This document shows, piece by piece, positions 52,991 through 64,000 of a DNA stretch of 64,000 bases. The notes beneath the pieces were generated by a model. The model saw only the letters and a program-made list of their open reading frames with translations. It ran no database searches and was not told where the DNA came from. The stretch's first letter is position 1. Every line of letters starts with the position of its first letter. This stretch comes from Stomorhina lunata (lineage: Eukaryota > Arthropoda > Insecta > Diptera > Rhiniidae), in contig OW121740.1 of the NCBI GenBank assembly GCA_933228675.1, positions 6,885,442 to 6,949,441 of the forward strand, read 5' to 3'. The position numbers and the translations under genes were made by a program.

Positions 52991-53459
52991 AGTAAATTTG
53001 GTTCGTGTGAAACGGGTCTTAGTTTTCAAGGGAATATCTGAGCTTTCAGTCGATAATTTGAGCTTTTTCTTATGGTTTATAAACATAATTCGTAAAGATT
53101 TTGTTTGTAAAATATGTAATAATGTGAGGTTTTCGATCTGTCTATAATTGGGGATACTCCTCCTGAAGAGATAGCCTCACCAACCATCGAAACGCGTCGA
53201 GGAATTTTGGTATCTCCGCAAACATTTTTTTTGGCTTTATATCAATAAATTTGTCTGTTACATTAATACATAAATGTAACAGATTTTTGATCAAATGCGA
53301 ATACTCTTTCTTTTTGAGAATATTTTTTTTAGATAAAATGTCTATAAAGGAAAAATATTTTTTACAAATGCTTATTTAAGTCTGGTCACCTTAACTCTTT
53401 ATTTTGGTTTTCTTGTTCTTCTCTTCTTGTCTTTTTGTTTTTATTTTATTCATCGTGTC

Positions 53460-53692
53460 ATTCTTGTTGGACAAGTGTGTGTTTATTTTGAAACGCGTGT
53501 TTATTCTGAATAAAAACAATTTATTAGATCTTTTCTTGAAAATTTTGGTGAAAAAGTGTTAAAAACTTAAAAAAGCTAAAGAATATAATAAAAACTAAAG
53601 TGCCTTGTCAAAAACTAAAGTATGAAAACATAAATTAATGAAAAATTATTAACAAAAACAATTTAATAACAAAAGTTGGCCCCAAAAAACTG
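53460..53692 (+). other. Possible untranslated first exon with splice donor
   Basis: The A-rich segment AAAGTGTTAAAAACTTAAAA..GTTGGCCCCAAAAAACTG is followed by GTAAGT at 53693, a full consensus 5' splice site. The style (A-rich leader, no long frame) is common for fly 5' UTR exons. No promoter motif, coding exon or matching acceptor is identified, so this is speculative. Confidence 0.3.
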
Positions 53693-54340
53693 GTAAGTCT
53701 CTTAAAATCTAACAAATTGCTCCAATTTTCCATAATTTAAGAAATGTGCCTAATCATTTCATATATAAGTACATATTTATCATCGTTTTAAAAATCTTTA
53801 ATCATTTTTTTTAAAACTTTAAGCAATTTTGCTTCTTTAATATTGAAAGTTATTTTGCCATAAATTCTTACTTTTCAATCAAAATCAATAAATTCATTAA
53901 CAAAATGATTCTTTTAATAGTTTTTGAACTTGCACTTGAATTGTTTTTTGTTTTGTCGTCGCTTTTGCCTTTTTCCACAAAATTACAAGGGCACTTTTTC
54001 ATCGCATTCAGCTGCTGCTCTTGGTTGGCATTTGATTCAAAAGATTTAAAGAACAAATAATCGTCAAAATAACAACAAAAAAGCTCCAAAATATATGAGA
54101 AAAAAAAAAACAAATAACAAATGCTGCTGCAGCAGCAACAACATCAAAACAATGCACTTACACAGTTAAACACAAATAAAATGTATACAATGTAACAACC
54201 CAGCAAGCAATTTTCAATCGATAAACTCACCTCCATACGATATTAATTCAATATGACTAACGCATATGTATATTATGGCACAAGTTAGATACATTAAGAC
54301 ATAAATTAGATACATTAGATACATACTAACACCTAGACTA
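53693..54340. other. Non-coding stretch
   Basis: No gene. A GCTGCTGCAGCAGCAACAAC simple tract lies at about 54123-54142 and CCCAGCAAGCAATTTTC near 54200 weakly resembles the CCCAGYAAAAC terminus. Confidence 0.4.
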
Positions 54341-54344
54341 AGTC

Positions 54345-55145
54345 ATTGACTTTTTATATGAAGAAAAAAATCATTAAAAGACCCCAATTTACATGTTAAA
54401 AAAAGCCTCGTTTCACCTGACCCGGATCTCTACGGACAATCAAATAAGTATTTATCGCAAGAGTCTTAAACCTTAGCTTATTTGGATCACTTTTAGGAAT
54501 CTGATCATGCCTTCGGAGTTCCAAGAGAACCATCTTAATGTGTTCGCAAACATGCTTCGGGTAAGATCGTGATATGAGCATAATATGAATTATTTTTTCG
54601 GAACAGACTTGTTTTCTTTATTCTAACTAAAACGAGGGCAATTTTGCATTAGTTCTATATAACAAGGGCGAAAATGGGATGTATCAAGTCCGAGGTAAGG
54701 TGCGAAAACATCCATGCTCAGTCAGGAATTGAATTAAGACTAAGTTATAGACTTTTTTATATGGAAAAAAAATCATTAAAAGACCCCAATCAGATCGATG
54801 ATAATATTGGGATTCCGAGACTTTAGCATGTTAAAAAAAAGCCTCGTTTCACATGCCCTGGATCCCTACGGACCATCAAATATGTAAGTACTTATCGCAA
54901 AAGTCTTAAACCTTAGCTTATTTGGATTACTTTTAGGAATCTGGTCATGCCTTCGGAGTTTCATAACAATAATTATTTTTTCGGAACAGACTTGTATTTT
55001 ATAGTTTTCTTTATCAATACAAAAACGAGGGCAATTTTGCATTTATTCTATACAACAAGGACAGAAATGGGATGCATCAAGTCCGAATCAAAAGAGGTTA
55101 GGTGTGAAAGTATCCGTGCTCAGTCAGGAATTGAATTAAGTAAAA
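54345..55145. repeat. Tandem direct duplication (~400-bp units)
   Basis: Units 54345-54745 and about 54748-55145 share AAAATCATTAAAAGACCCCA, AAAAAAGCCTCGTTTCAC, TCTTAAACCTTAGCTTATTT, CATGCCTTCGGAGTT, TTTCGGAACAGACTTG and TGCTCAGTCAGGAATTGAAT in the same order. Each unit has its own indels: the second has an extra ~50 bp around 54790-54830 and lacks about 65 bp after CGGAGTT. No protein recognised. Confidence 0.88.
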
Positions 55146-55189
55146 ATATAGACCCCTACTTTTACAAGCTTTTATGTTTTTGTTGTAAA

Positions 55190-56395
55190 TGGGAATATCG
55201 CAGAAGTAGTAGATCTTGGTTGGAATCTTAAGATTTCCGGCTCCTTCCGGTACGAAGAACCGTCTGCCGCGGGAACTAAACTTGTATGTTTGATGTTAGT
55301 TCATACGTCTATCTACCTTTTGCATCATTAGTCCATCTTGTATGCCATTATAAAACTCAAACATTTCTAGAAGAAGTATTATCAGCTCCATTTCAAATTT
55401 ACATAAGATGACTAATGCCGCATCATCGAATAAAGATTTACTATAGGTCTTGAACATAGAAGCATCTGTATTTCTGTAAACAAATTGGATTTGTATACAT
55501 AATTACACTTTTGACGACTTTAGCTAACATTTTTCTTCTTAGCTATCCTGGACCTCTTGTATTTGACATTTTCCGACTTAGGGCAGTGAAAACGTTTGCC
55601 ACTTTGTCCCTGTTAAAAACATATGCGGTTATCTATTATAATACCGAGATACCTTAGACAATCTTTTGATTATATATCTCAGCTGTCAATTTTGGGATTG
55701 TCTGTTTTGGGTCTTGTTATAAGTTCCAGTGCCTAATTTTTTTCTTAGCTAGCGAAAGGCTCATTGAACTAAGCCATGATCAAACTGCTTAAATAATAAA
55801 TTCCAATACTGTTCTAGCTTCGACAATCATTTTAGCCGCAACCACTATCGCTACTTCATCTGGAAAACCAAAAATGTTTGCACTTTCAGGGGGACTAATT
55901 CGTTAGTGGTCCAAGCACTGACACACAGTACTCCTTAGAAACTATTTTTTAGCTGATGCCTTCAAATGCTGACTTGCACGTTCAACAATCATTTTAACTG
56001 CGCCCAATGTTGACTTTTATTTACTAAATCCAAATTGTTTGCTGGCCGTGTAAAGCTTCGATGTATTCTTCTAGCCTATTGTAAATAAATCGTACTATGA
56101 TTTTTCCGAAGGTTTCTATCATGCTCTTAGGGCTTCTTATCCTTGGGGAGGAGGACAAGTTGTTGCCTTTTCCACATCGAAAATGTGTCATACTTAAGAA
56201 TGAGGTCTGGAATGCCTTCAGGGCCGCGCGTTTTATAGAAATTAGACAGACAACTGGATTTCTTGCCATGTCACTCGACTTAAAGGTTGTTAATGGTTGT
56301 TCAGGAAAAAGGTGGGTAAAAATCCTCTTAAGGACTGTAAAGGCTGTGGTTTCCGTCAGAGAAGTTTCACTAACACATTTAAGAATTTAGATTAT
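55190..56395 (-). pseudogene. Degraded I/R1-type LINE reverse transcriptase
   Basis: On the minus strand, from about 56395 downward, pieces of a reverse transcriptase appear across frames: RAALKAFQTSF, a WKRQQLVLLPKxKKP-like stretch near 56150, then FGKIIVRFIYNRLEEYIEA and GQQ..FG, which resemble the finger-palm region (LERIIYNRLLPYIE). Near 55840 a DEVAIVVAAK-like piece stands where YADDxAxxV is expected, then LSLAKKKT and a YLGIIIDN-like piece near 55640. Many stops and shifts; dead. Confidence 0.6.
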
Positions 56396-56829
56396 TACAG
56401 ATTTTTATACCCATCACCACCATAGGTGGAAAGGGTATATTGGATTTTAGCTGATGTTTGTAAAGCATAGAAATATTGGTCTGAGACCCACGCTTTAGTA
56501 TACCAATCGACTTAGAATCACTCCCTGAGTTGTTTAAATGACGTCCGGTTGGCGGACTGGCTGGCCGGTTATCCATGTAAGCTTTTTATCATTCTACAGG
56601 TAAAGATAATTTAATGAAATTTGACAAAGGCTCATATTTTAGTCCAAGAACGATTCCTATACTTTTTAAGCGAAATCGGATTACTGTTTCGGGTACCTCC
56701 TATAGGAAGGCTTCCCAGAATACAGTTTTTGGTTCTTTACATCCACAAATTTGATTGTATTTTAATAATATTCAGCACAAATATTGCTTATGATAACCTT
56801 CATTTTGTACACATTTGGACAGATAAATA

Positions 56830-58112
56830 ATGGGTGTTTTTTTTAGAGGTATAGAACTTCGAATTGAAATAAAACACAAGAAAATCGTTTTAATGTCCAT
56901 CAATTTGGCTTTATTGGAAGGATAATTTTATGCCATTAATGTTTAAATATGATTTCGGGCATGTGGCCGCCGCGGCTGGCTGGAATAAAGCCAATTCTAC
57001 AGGTCTAATTTTCAACTACTTTTTCGATCATATGGGGCCGAATGTTGGCTTCCAAGTCCCCTAACGTTTTTGGTTTGTTGGCGTAGACAAGCGACTTCAC
57101 ATATCCCCAAAGAAAATAATCTAGTGGTGTCAAATCACACGATCTTGGTGGCCAATTGACAGGTCCATTCCGCGAAATTATGCGCTCATCGAATGTTTCC
57201 TTCAATAAATCAATTGTGACGTGCGCTGTGTGGCATGTAGCGTCGTCTTGTTGGAACCACAACTCATCCACATTCATGCCATCCAATTGGGGAACAAAAT
57301 AGTCGGTTATCATGGCTCTATACCGGTCTCCATTTATGGTAACTGACTCTCCAGCATTATTTCGGAAGAAGTATGGCTCAATGACTCCACCAGCCCATAG
57401 AGCACACCAAACAGTCAGTTTTTGTGGATGTAATGGCGTCTCAAGGGTCTCATGTGGATTCTCTTCATTCCAAATGCGGCAATTTTGCTTGTTGACGTAG
57501 CCATTCAACCAAAAATGAGCCTCATCACTGAACAAAATTTTGCGATGAAAATCAGCATCAAAATCAATCTCATTTTCGGCCCATACACCAAAATCACGAC
57601 GCATTGCATGGTCTCGCGGCTTTAATTCTTGCACAAGCTGGATCTTGTAAGGTCGCAAGCCAAGATCTTTGCGCAAAATCTTCCATAAAGTTGATGGACA
57701 AAGCTCCAATTGCTGTGCACGGTGGCGAATCGATTCATTCGGGTCCTCTTCAACACTTTGCTCTACAGCGGCAATTGTTTCTTCGGTGCGCACTGTTCGA
57801 CGTCGCTGCGGATGCGTATTATCACATAGAGTAAACGTAGTGCGAAAACGATCCATGGTTAACCGAATTAATTGCTCTGATGGACGATTATGTCGACCAT
57901 AAAATGGACGGAGCTTGCGGTAAACTTCGCGAACTGAACCATTATTTTCGAAATAAATTTGCACGATTTGCAAGCGTTGTTCTTTTGTCAACCTGTTCAT
58001 GATGAAATGGCAAACCAAACTAAATATTAATCACTTGACAGCTGACAAAATGGCCGCCAGTTAAAAAAGTGATGCCAACTTTAAGTTCTATACCTCAATA
58101 AAAAACACCCGA
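56830..58112 (-). mobile_element. DD41D mariner, copy D
   Basis: Ends ATGGGTGTTTTTTTTAGAGG and TCGGGTGTTTTTTATTGAGG (inverted); TA at 56828-56829 and 58113-58114. The paralogous position in DINE element 3 (about 25020) is uninterrupted (CAGATAAATATTTT on the minus strand), giving an empty site. 1,283 bp. Confidence 0.95.
56936..58018 (-). pseudogene. Mariner transposase copy D, C-terminally broken
   Basis: Open for 337 codons from 58018 with all three catalytic Asp motifs (FSDEAHF, WFQQDD, LTPLDYF). It then differs from copy C by an in-frame 21-bp deletion between two NIR repeats and by a TGG-to-TAG change at 57005-57007, removing about the last 23 residues. Activity would depend on whether that tail is needed. 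Confidence 0.92.
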
Positions 58113-58346
58113 TATTTTATAAATATAAAACAATAACCAAAATTTGGTAACAATCGGTCCATAATTGACCCTAGCTCCCATATCAGGCCCTTAGCCGGAA
58201 ATGACAAAAATCTCGAAATTTTGAAAAAAAAACACATAGTATATGTATGTCTCTAAGACTTAAGGAAAACTTCTTAAATTTGACCTTAGTCGTGGAGGGT
58301 ATGATATAGTCAGGCTTGACCGACTATATCTTTTCTTACTTGTTTT

Positions 58347-60480
58347 TCTTTATGAAGTTTTGCTATTTCTTCATTCCACCAATATACGGGCTTTTTTTAG
58401 CTCCACATTTTCTTTTTCTCATAGCAGTGTTTCAAGGTTATGTTGCTCGAAGTAAAAACTGTTCTGCCTTATTCTCAGGAGCCCCATTTAACTCTAAACC
58501 TTGCATACATAGTGTGAATATGTGTATGTTAATCAAACGTCCTAGCAGGATGGATCCTGCTAGTTTGATCAAAAATTAGCAAAATGGGAAAAGGAAAGTA
58601 TCACTTCCTAACGAACAAAATCCTTATTATAGCTTATTCTTTATGAAAATTAGTATTTCAGTCTTTGAACTTAGAATTTTTAAGAGCTACCCTTTTTCCT
58701 GATGAGATTGGTTGGGACCAAATTTGGCAGGATAGGGGTGTTGGAAATCCACATATTATGCTCGTGTATAAATTTTGAATTTTCATCTATTTTACAGAAG
58801 AGATATTGAATTTCCAGCTTGGGCGATAGATAACAATATTACGTTTAAATGATTGCTGGGTATAAACAGCAACAAACACATTGAATTAAAACGTGTTTTT
58901 GTATTTTTATTTGAGGTTTTTATTTATTCTTTCATAATTTATGCAATAAATTTAGCACGAATGAAATGCTCTTTTTTTTCGCTACTTGATGCTGACGGAT
59001 AGTCAGTCCACATAATTGTCGTTGAAACTGAAAGATTTGATCAAACACACAAACATTTGTTTGCTGCTCCAGTAAATGAATAACCGGTTTCTTTTGGCAG
59101 TTGTTAGAAATTTGGCGCGAATAAGTTGTTAGTTTTAAGGTTAGAATATTTGAGGTTAGAAAGTATTATTGAAATTTAGAACAACGAAATCATATTCAAT
59201 CTTTGGTTACTTTTAAATTTCCCCCAATTTCTTTAAAATTTTGATTTCTTTAATTAAATTTGAATTGCTGATCATTTGCTATTGTTTTTTTTTTTTTTTT
59301 TTTTTGGTTACCTTGAACTTTCATTCTCTCTCGGTTGCTATTATTTTTTTGGATCTTAAATATTGAGATGTTCTGTTTCTGTTCTGGTTTCTTTGTTTAT
59401 TTAAATAATATTTTTTTTTTCGGAATTTATTTAAATAAATGTTTGCTGTTAGTGTGCTAATTGCTATTAATTGGGCAACATGTTTTCTTGGTTATTGACC
59501 ACAAGAAGCAGCAGACTCTCTCTGGGTGCTCGAGGAATATTATAGCAAAATTCCATATGTAAAATATTAAAATCTTAATGACCCACAAATGTAGGCCATT
59601 AAAAGCCGTAAAGGTTTAAAGTCTTATACATTTTCATTGTCTGTTTATTATAAAAATGAAAGAAATTACTTAAATTTTAAAATGAAATGACTTATATTGC
59701 CCATTCATTGCTCTAGGCCGATAATCTTTTAATGCCCCATTTCAATAGTTGACATTTTGTGCCTTAAACTTAAGTTAAATTTATGTTTTTCGGACTTTAA
59801 AAAGCTTAAGTCATCCTGTTGCTAAGTGAAGATGATGAAGTTTTTCCAGCTGTAATTTAAATTGTCTTACAGCTCTTTTTTGTGCAGGATTTGCAAAAAA
59901 ATCTATTTAAATTTATAGCACGTGTTCCGCATCCAACAAATTTTCCCTGAAACAACCACCTTGAAGATTGCAAATCCTTTGCTACTTCATTCTAATGGCA
60001 TTGGCATCAATTCAAGCACCATGTTGAACAGCAGGCTCTCTAAACAAGAAACTGGAAATGTCTTTGCCCTAACCAAAAAAGTAACTGTGATTATTCATCT
60101 ATTCTGTCACAAGAAATCTAGTCTTTGTTATTCTCTGACTACGAATGAGTCCTTTGCTGTAATGTTAGCAAGTAACCCTCCAATTCTCTGTATGATTTCT
60201 GGTGTATCTTCAGAACATAGCGTCACCCAAATGTAATGAAGATTTGAAAGAAATAGCTATAAATAAAAATACTTAGAAGCAGGAAATTAAAGGAGTGAAT
60301 TAATATGAATTTTGTGACCATCACTTTTGTCGATAAGTATCTCTAGAAGTATGTTTCTAGTCGGCTGTTAGTGTAATAATACACTGCAATAATTATTCGA
60401 AAATCACTTGTTTTCTTTTAAAACAAATAAGTGGTTTTAGTTGACCAAGTGTTCTGGACTGACCCTTGTAGAGAATTAAA
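58347..60480. other. Non-coding stretch
   Basis: No supported gene. A T-run of about 23 lies at 59285-59307. The frame 59922-60236 (104 aa) has ordinary-looking composition but no recognisable motif, so it is not called. Confidence 0.5.
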
Positions 60481-62520
60481 ACCGAAGTTGACGATTTTCA
60501 AGAGACGACAATAAATAGACAAGAATTAGAATACGGAAATACGGAGGACCATAATCTCTAGATAATTAGACGAAAGCCACAAGGCAACCATGATGAGATG
60601 ACGTCTATAACAAGACGTCTATAACAGTTGACGAATATTACGAGAATACAATGGCACGAAAATCACTTGACGATAATCAGTAGACGATTACTACTAGACG
60701 GAAATCAGAAGACGACATTCTCTGCACCACTATCACTAGACGGGATTCAGAAGACGGAAATTACCAGAGAACAATCTGAATACGACAAACAGAAAAAGAA
60801 TATAACGAGACGACTATAACTAGAAAGAAATCCAAAGACAACGATTGGCAAACGATAATCGTGTGACGACAATCAGTAGGCCACTACAACTAGACGGAAA
60901 TCAGCAGACGACAATCTCTGAACGACTATCACTAGATAGGATTCAGAAGACGGAAATCACCAGAAGGCAATCTTAAGACGACAAGCGGGAGACGAATATA
61001 ACCACATGATTATAACTAGATAGAAATCCAAAGACGACAATTGTCAGATGAAAATCGAGTGACGACAATCAGTGGACGACTACAACTGGACAAAAATAAG
61101 AAGACGACAATCTCTGGACGATTATCATTAGACGGGATTCAGAAAATGGAAATCACCAGAAGACAATCTTAAGACGACCAGCAGGAGACGAATATAACCA
61201 GACGATTATAACTAGACGATAATTGCCAGACCAAAATCAGTAGACGATTACTTCCAGACGAAAATCAGAAGACGACTATCACCAGACGGGATTCAGAAGA
61301 CGGAAATCACCAGACAATCTAAAGACGACAAGCAGAAGACGAATATAACGAGATGGAAATCCAAGAACGACAATTGCCAAACGAAAATCACCCGGCGAAA
61401 GCTATTAGACGAAAATCGAGTGACGACAATCAGTAGACGACTACAACAAGACTGGAATCAGAAGACGACAATCTCTGGACGACTATCACTCGACGGGATT
61501 CAGAACACAATATTAAGACGATTAGCAGGAGAGGAATATAACTAGACGATTATAACTCAACAGAAATCCAAAAACGACAATTGCCAGACGAAAATCAGTA
61601 GACGATTACTTCGAGACAAAAATCAGTAGACGATTACTTCCAGACGGAATCAGAAGACGACAATCTCTAGAAGACTATCACCAGACGGTATTAAGAAGAT
61701 GAAAATCACCAGAAGATAATCTAAAGACGACAAGCAGAAGACGAATATGATGGGATGGAAATCCAAAGACGACAATTGCCAAACGAAAATAACCCGACGA
61801 CAATATGTAGAGGACTACTGCTAGACCAAACGGGATTCAGAAGACTGAAAACACCAGAACGTCAAACACTAAACGAGCATAACGACACGAGTATAACTAG
61901 AAGGAGATCCAAAGACGGCAATTTTCAAACGAGAATCACCTATCAGCTATAAAGAAATGATAATCAATAGACGACTATCACTTGATGGAAGTCAGAAGAC
62001 GGGAATTTCTAGACGGTTAACGCCAGACGTGATTCAGTCGACGATAAATAGAAGATGACATCGAATATCGGAAGACGACAATCTCTAGACGAAAATCACT
62101 TTATGGGATCCGAAAGATGGAAATCACCAGATGGAAAACAGTAGACTATCATAACGAGACGACAATCACGAGATGAAACCCAAAGATGACTATTATCAAA
62201 CGAAAATCACGACATTCTTTAGATTAAAATCAACAGATGACACTCTTTGTAAGAAAAATAGTAGACGGCTATAAGGAGATTAAAATCAATAGACAACTAT
62301 CAGTAGGCGGGAATCTAAATACCTACAAGTCCACAATTACAAGACGGCTGTTAATATAAGGCTTTGGCAGGACGAGAAGCTTGATTAGACATTCACATTT
62401 CGACACAATGTAGACGATTATTATAATACGACATTCTATAGACGGAAATAAATTAAGGATTGATTCAGATTCAATAGACGATTAGGGAGTTCTAAAAAAA
62501 AACTAGGAAACGATCATTAA
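60481..62520. repeat. Degenerate AGACGA array with ~190-bp higher-order repeats
   Basis: A basic unit of about 20 bp (AGACGACAATCNCNAGACGA-like) is repeated about 100 times. A higher-order period of roughly 185-200 bp is visible: CAGAAGACGACAATCTCTGG-like landmarks followed by CGACTATCACTAGACGGGAT recur near 60710, 60905, 61095, 61270, 61455 and 61655. The regular part is about 60.65-61.80 kb; both flanks are more decayed. Confidence 0.9.
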
Positions 62521-63589
62521 ACGCTAGTCTCTAGGCGACTTTTACTCGGTGTATAAAACTGGAAATCTCTTCCTACACTTCCATGACTAAACAAGACGAT
62601 CCACGCTGAAATCCCTTAAATCTTTTAACGAATACATTCCGCTCCATCACTGGTTTCATCCTTCGCTATTTTTTACATTATTTTAAACTTAGAAAAGTCC
62701 CCCTTTTAGTTTCTTTTTTTTTTTGCAACTCTCAAGAAAACTAAAGTAAATCATTTATGTTTAAGGGAAGGTCTTCTTTATTTTTCCTTCAAAATTCCCC
62801 CTTTTATATATTTTTTCTAACAATTTTTCCTTTGTTTAATAACATCATTTCTTGTAACAAGGGTAAAGCATTAAAAGAAGACCCTTTTCTTCAAAAATTG
62901 GGGTTGTTTTCCATTAACTTTGTTGGTCTTTGTGGATATAGTTTTCTATCATCAATGACATCAAGCTAAATTTTTGATGATAAAATGTTTTTCTTTGGAA
63001 GAACTTAGAATTTCATTTTACAACCCAGTAACTTTATTTTACTTTTTACATTCCTTTGGATTTATTAGAAATCATGTACGTGCTTGCTTGTGTGTGTATG
63101 TGTGAAAATAGTTCAAGTTTTTTAATTTAAACTTCTCTCTGTGAAAATAACTTTAGATGATGTTGATGTCGATGATGGTGATGTTGAATCCTTGAATCCT
63201 TGAACATTGTAAATCCCGTTCTATTGTTTTCAAGATCTTATTTTCGCTTTGATATTTAAATCATTGTTTTTGTTGTTTCTTGTGTCCTTATTTTGTTGTT
63301 TATAGTGGATTTTGTTAGATGATTTTTTTTCCTCCTGTTTTAATTTTCCTATTTCTGGAAATGAGGCTTGACTAACAATGCTTATGCTTTTGTTTAGCAC
63401 GACAGAAGGATCACTGGGATTTTGAGGTGTATATGTATTTTTTTATTTTAGATTTTCTATAGAAAAATAGTGGCATATATTTTATGAAATGTATTACTTA
63501 TAGTTGAACTCATGGGGACAAGGTTTTAATGCACTGAGAGAAAATAATGTAATCGTATATATTTGCCAATCTGTATACTACAATCCCTG
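62521..63589. other. Non-coding stretch
   Basis: No gene supported. A GATGATG/GATGTTGATG simple tract lies near 63157-63190. A single TTTTCTATAGAAAA is at about 63453, and CCCAGTAACTTTATTTT near 63026. Confidence 0.45.
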
Positions 63590-63800
63590 CACGATAAGCA
63601 ACAGACAACAATTGGTAGAAGACAATGATTATTCGATAATCACAAGACTCCAAACTGTAGACGACTATCAGAAGACAACTTTAAATGTATGAGAATCAAT
63701 GGATGACATTCCCTACACGATAATAACTAGATGTTAATAAATAGACAATAGATACTAGACGGCTATGAGACTAAAATTACTAGGAAACTTTTATTAGAAG
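63590..63800. repeat. Outlying fragment of the AGACGA array
   Basis: AGAAGACAATGATTATTCGA, GTAGACGACTATCAGAAGAC and CTAGACGGCTATGAG are units of the 60.5-62.5 kb array, about 1 kb beyond its end. Confidence 0.7.
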
Positions 63801-63888
63801 GTAATCATTATCTGTAGCTGCCAATAACATTTTGATAATTCAAAGAAGAAAATTTGTATACTACAAATAATAAATCAGAGTCTCTTGT

Positions 63889-63955
63889 GAAAATCGAACC
63901 CACAACCCCGCACAAATAGTTTATCACATTGCCCACTAGATCCTAGTGGCACTAG
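63889..63955 (-). repeat. tRNA-like sequence
   Basis: On the minus strand GGATCTAGTGGGCAATGTG (A-box-like) is followed about 35 nt later by GTGGGTTCGATTTTCAC (B-box with T-arm-like pairing). No full acceptor stem is seen. It resembles the tRNA-derived heads in repeats at 4.6 and 5.9 kb in kind, not in sequence. Confidence 0.4.
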
Positions 63956-64000
63956 GGAACCCCAGGAAAAGAATTATATATTTGGAAAATCTTAATCCTT

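Larger units (their letters stand above)
56402..58346 (+). mobile_element. DINE-1/Helentron-type element 6 with a nested mariner
   Basis: Starts TTTTTATACCCATCACCACC with AAGGGTATA inverted soon after; includes GTATACCAATCGACTTAG and GGCGGACTGGCTGGCCGG; ends GGCTTGACCGACTATATC..TTTCTTACTTGTTTT. Same subfamily as element 3 in opposite orientation. About 660 bp without the mariner at 56830-58112. Confidence 0.8.

Noticed and set aside
59922..60236. 104-aa hypothetical protein
   Set aside because: Composition is unremarkable but there is no motif, start context or neighbour to support it; an exon cannot be excluded, but I cannot support it.
60481..62520. CRISPR-like or coding repeat array
   Set aside because: Unit spacing and sequence drift, no spacers of constant length, and no long open frame (only short frames such as 60628-60819).

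Overview
The window looks like repeat-rich, AT-rich nuclear DNA of a higher (probably calyptrate) fly. The reasons are one host gene with a typical insect architecture, several DINE-1/Helentron-type elements that start TATACCC and carry GTCCGTCTG-like tracts, mariner/Tc1 and hAT elements, Jockey/I-type LINE remnants and several AT-rich satellites. Species cannot be named from the sequence alone. No bacterial, CRISPR or organellar signal was seen.

The only convincing host protein-coding gene is the splicing factor Bud13 (39515-41761, plus strand, 748 aa, one exon, poly(A) signal at 41845). A weaker host signal is a possible untranslated first exon ending in a consensus splice donor at 53692/53693; if real, much of 53.7-64 kb would be intron. 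The only other intact long reading frames belong to transposable elements: a 1,367-aa gag-pol of a Ty3/gypsy-type LTR retrotransposon (42844-47562) and a 367-aa mariner transposase (30554-31657).

Layout. 1-4.2 kb: sparse DNA with a dead mariner (1566-2840). 4.2-9.45 kb: a large foldback transposon (termini CACAG..CTGTG, probable TAA target duplication) whose left arm is interrupted by a tandemly duplicated element carrying tRNA-like sequence; its centre holds a fragment of a conserved but, to me, unclassified transposon-associated protein. 10.6-11.9 kb: a 29-bp palindromic satellite. 13.66-15.03 kb: a non-autonomous Helitron. 15.3-29.5 kb: a degenerate satellite built on TCAAATTGA, cut up by DINE-type elements, hAT MITEs, a DD37E mariner, nested mariners, LINE pieces and palindromic MITEs. 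30.4-34.5 kb: the intact mariner, a MITE and a hAT remnant. 36.9-37.8 kb: a TTTTCTATAGAAAA array. 39.5-41.8 kb: Bud13. 42.8-47.6 kb: the young LTR retrotransposon. 48.6-52.6 kb: two DINE-type elements and a related AT-rich array. 54.3-58.3 kb: a tandem duplication, a degraded LINE reverse transcriptase and a DINE element holding another mariner. 60.5-62.5 kb: a higher-order array built on AGACGA.

The elements give a relative chronology. Satellite and DINE copies are the oldest layer, a CAGGGTGG mariner and hAT elements entered them, a DD41D mariner family then spread (three copies in this window), and the LTR retrotransposon, with two LTRs differing by one T in a T-run, is the youngest insertion visible.
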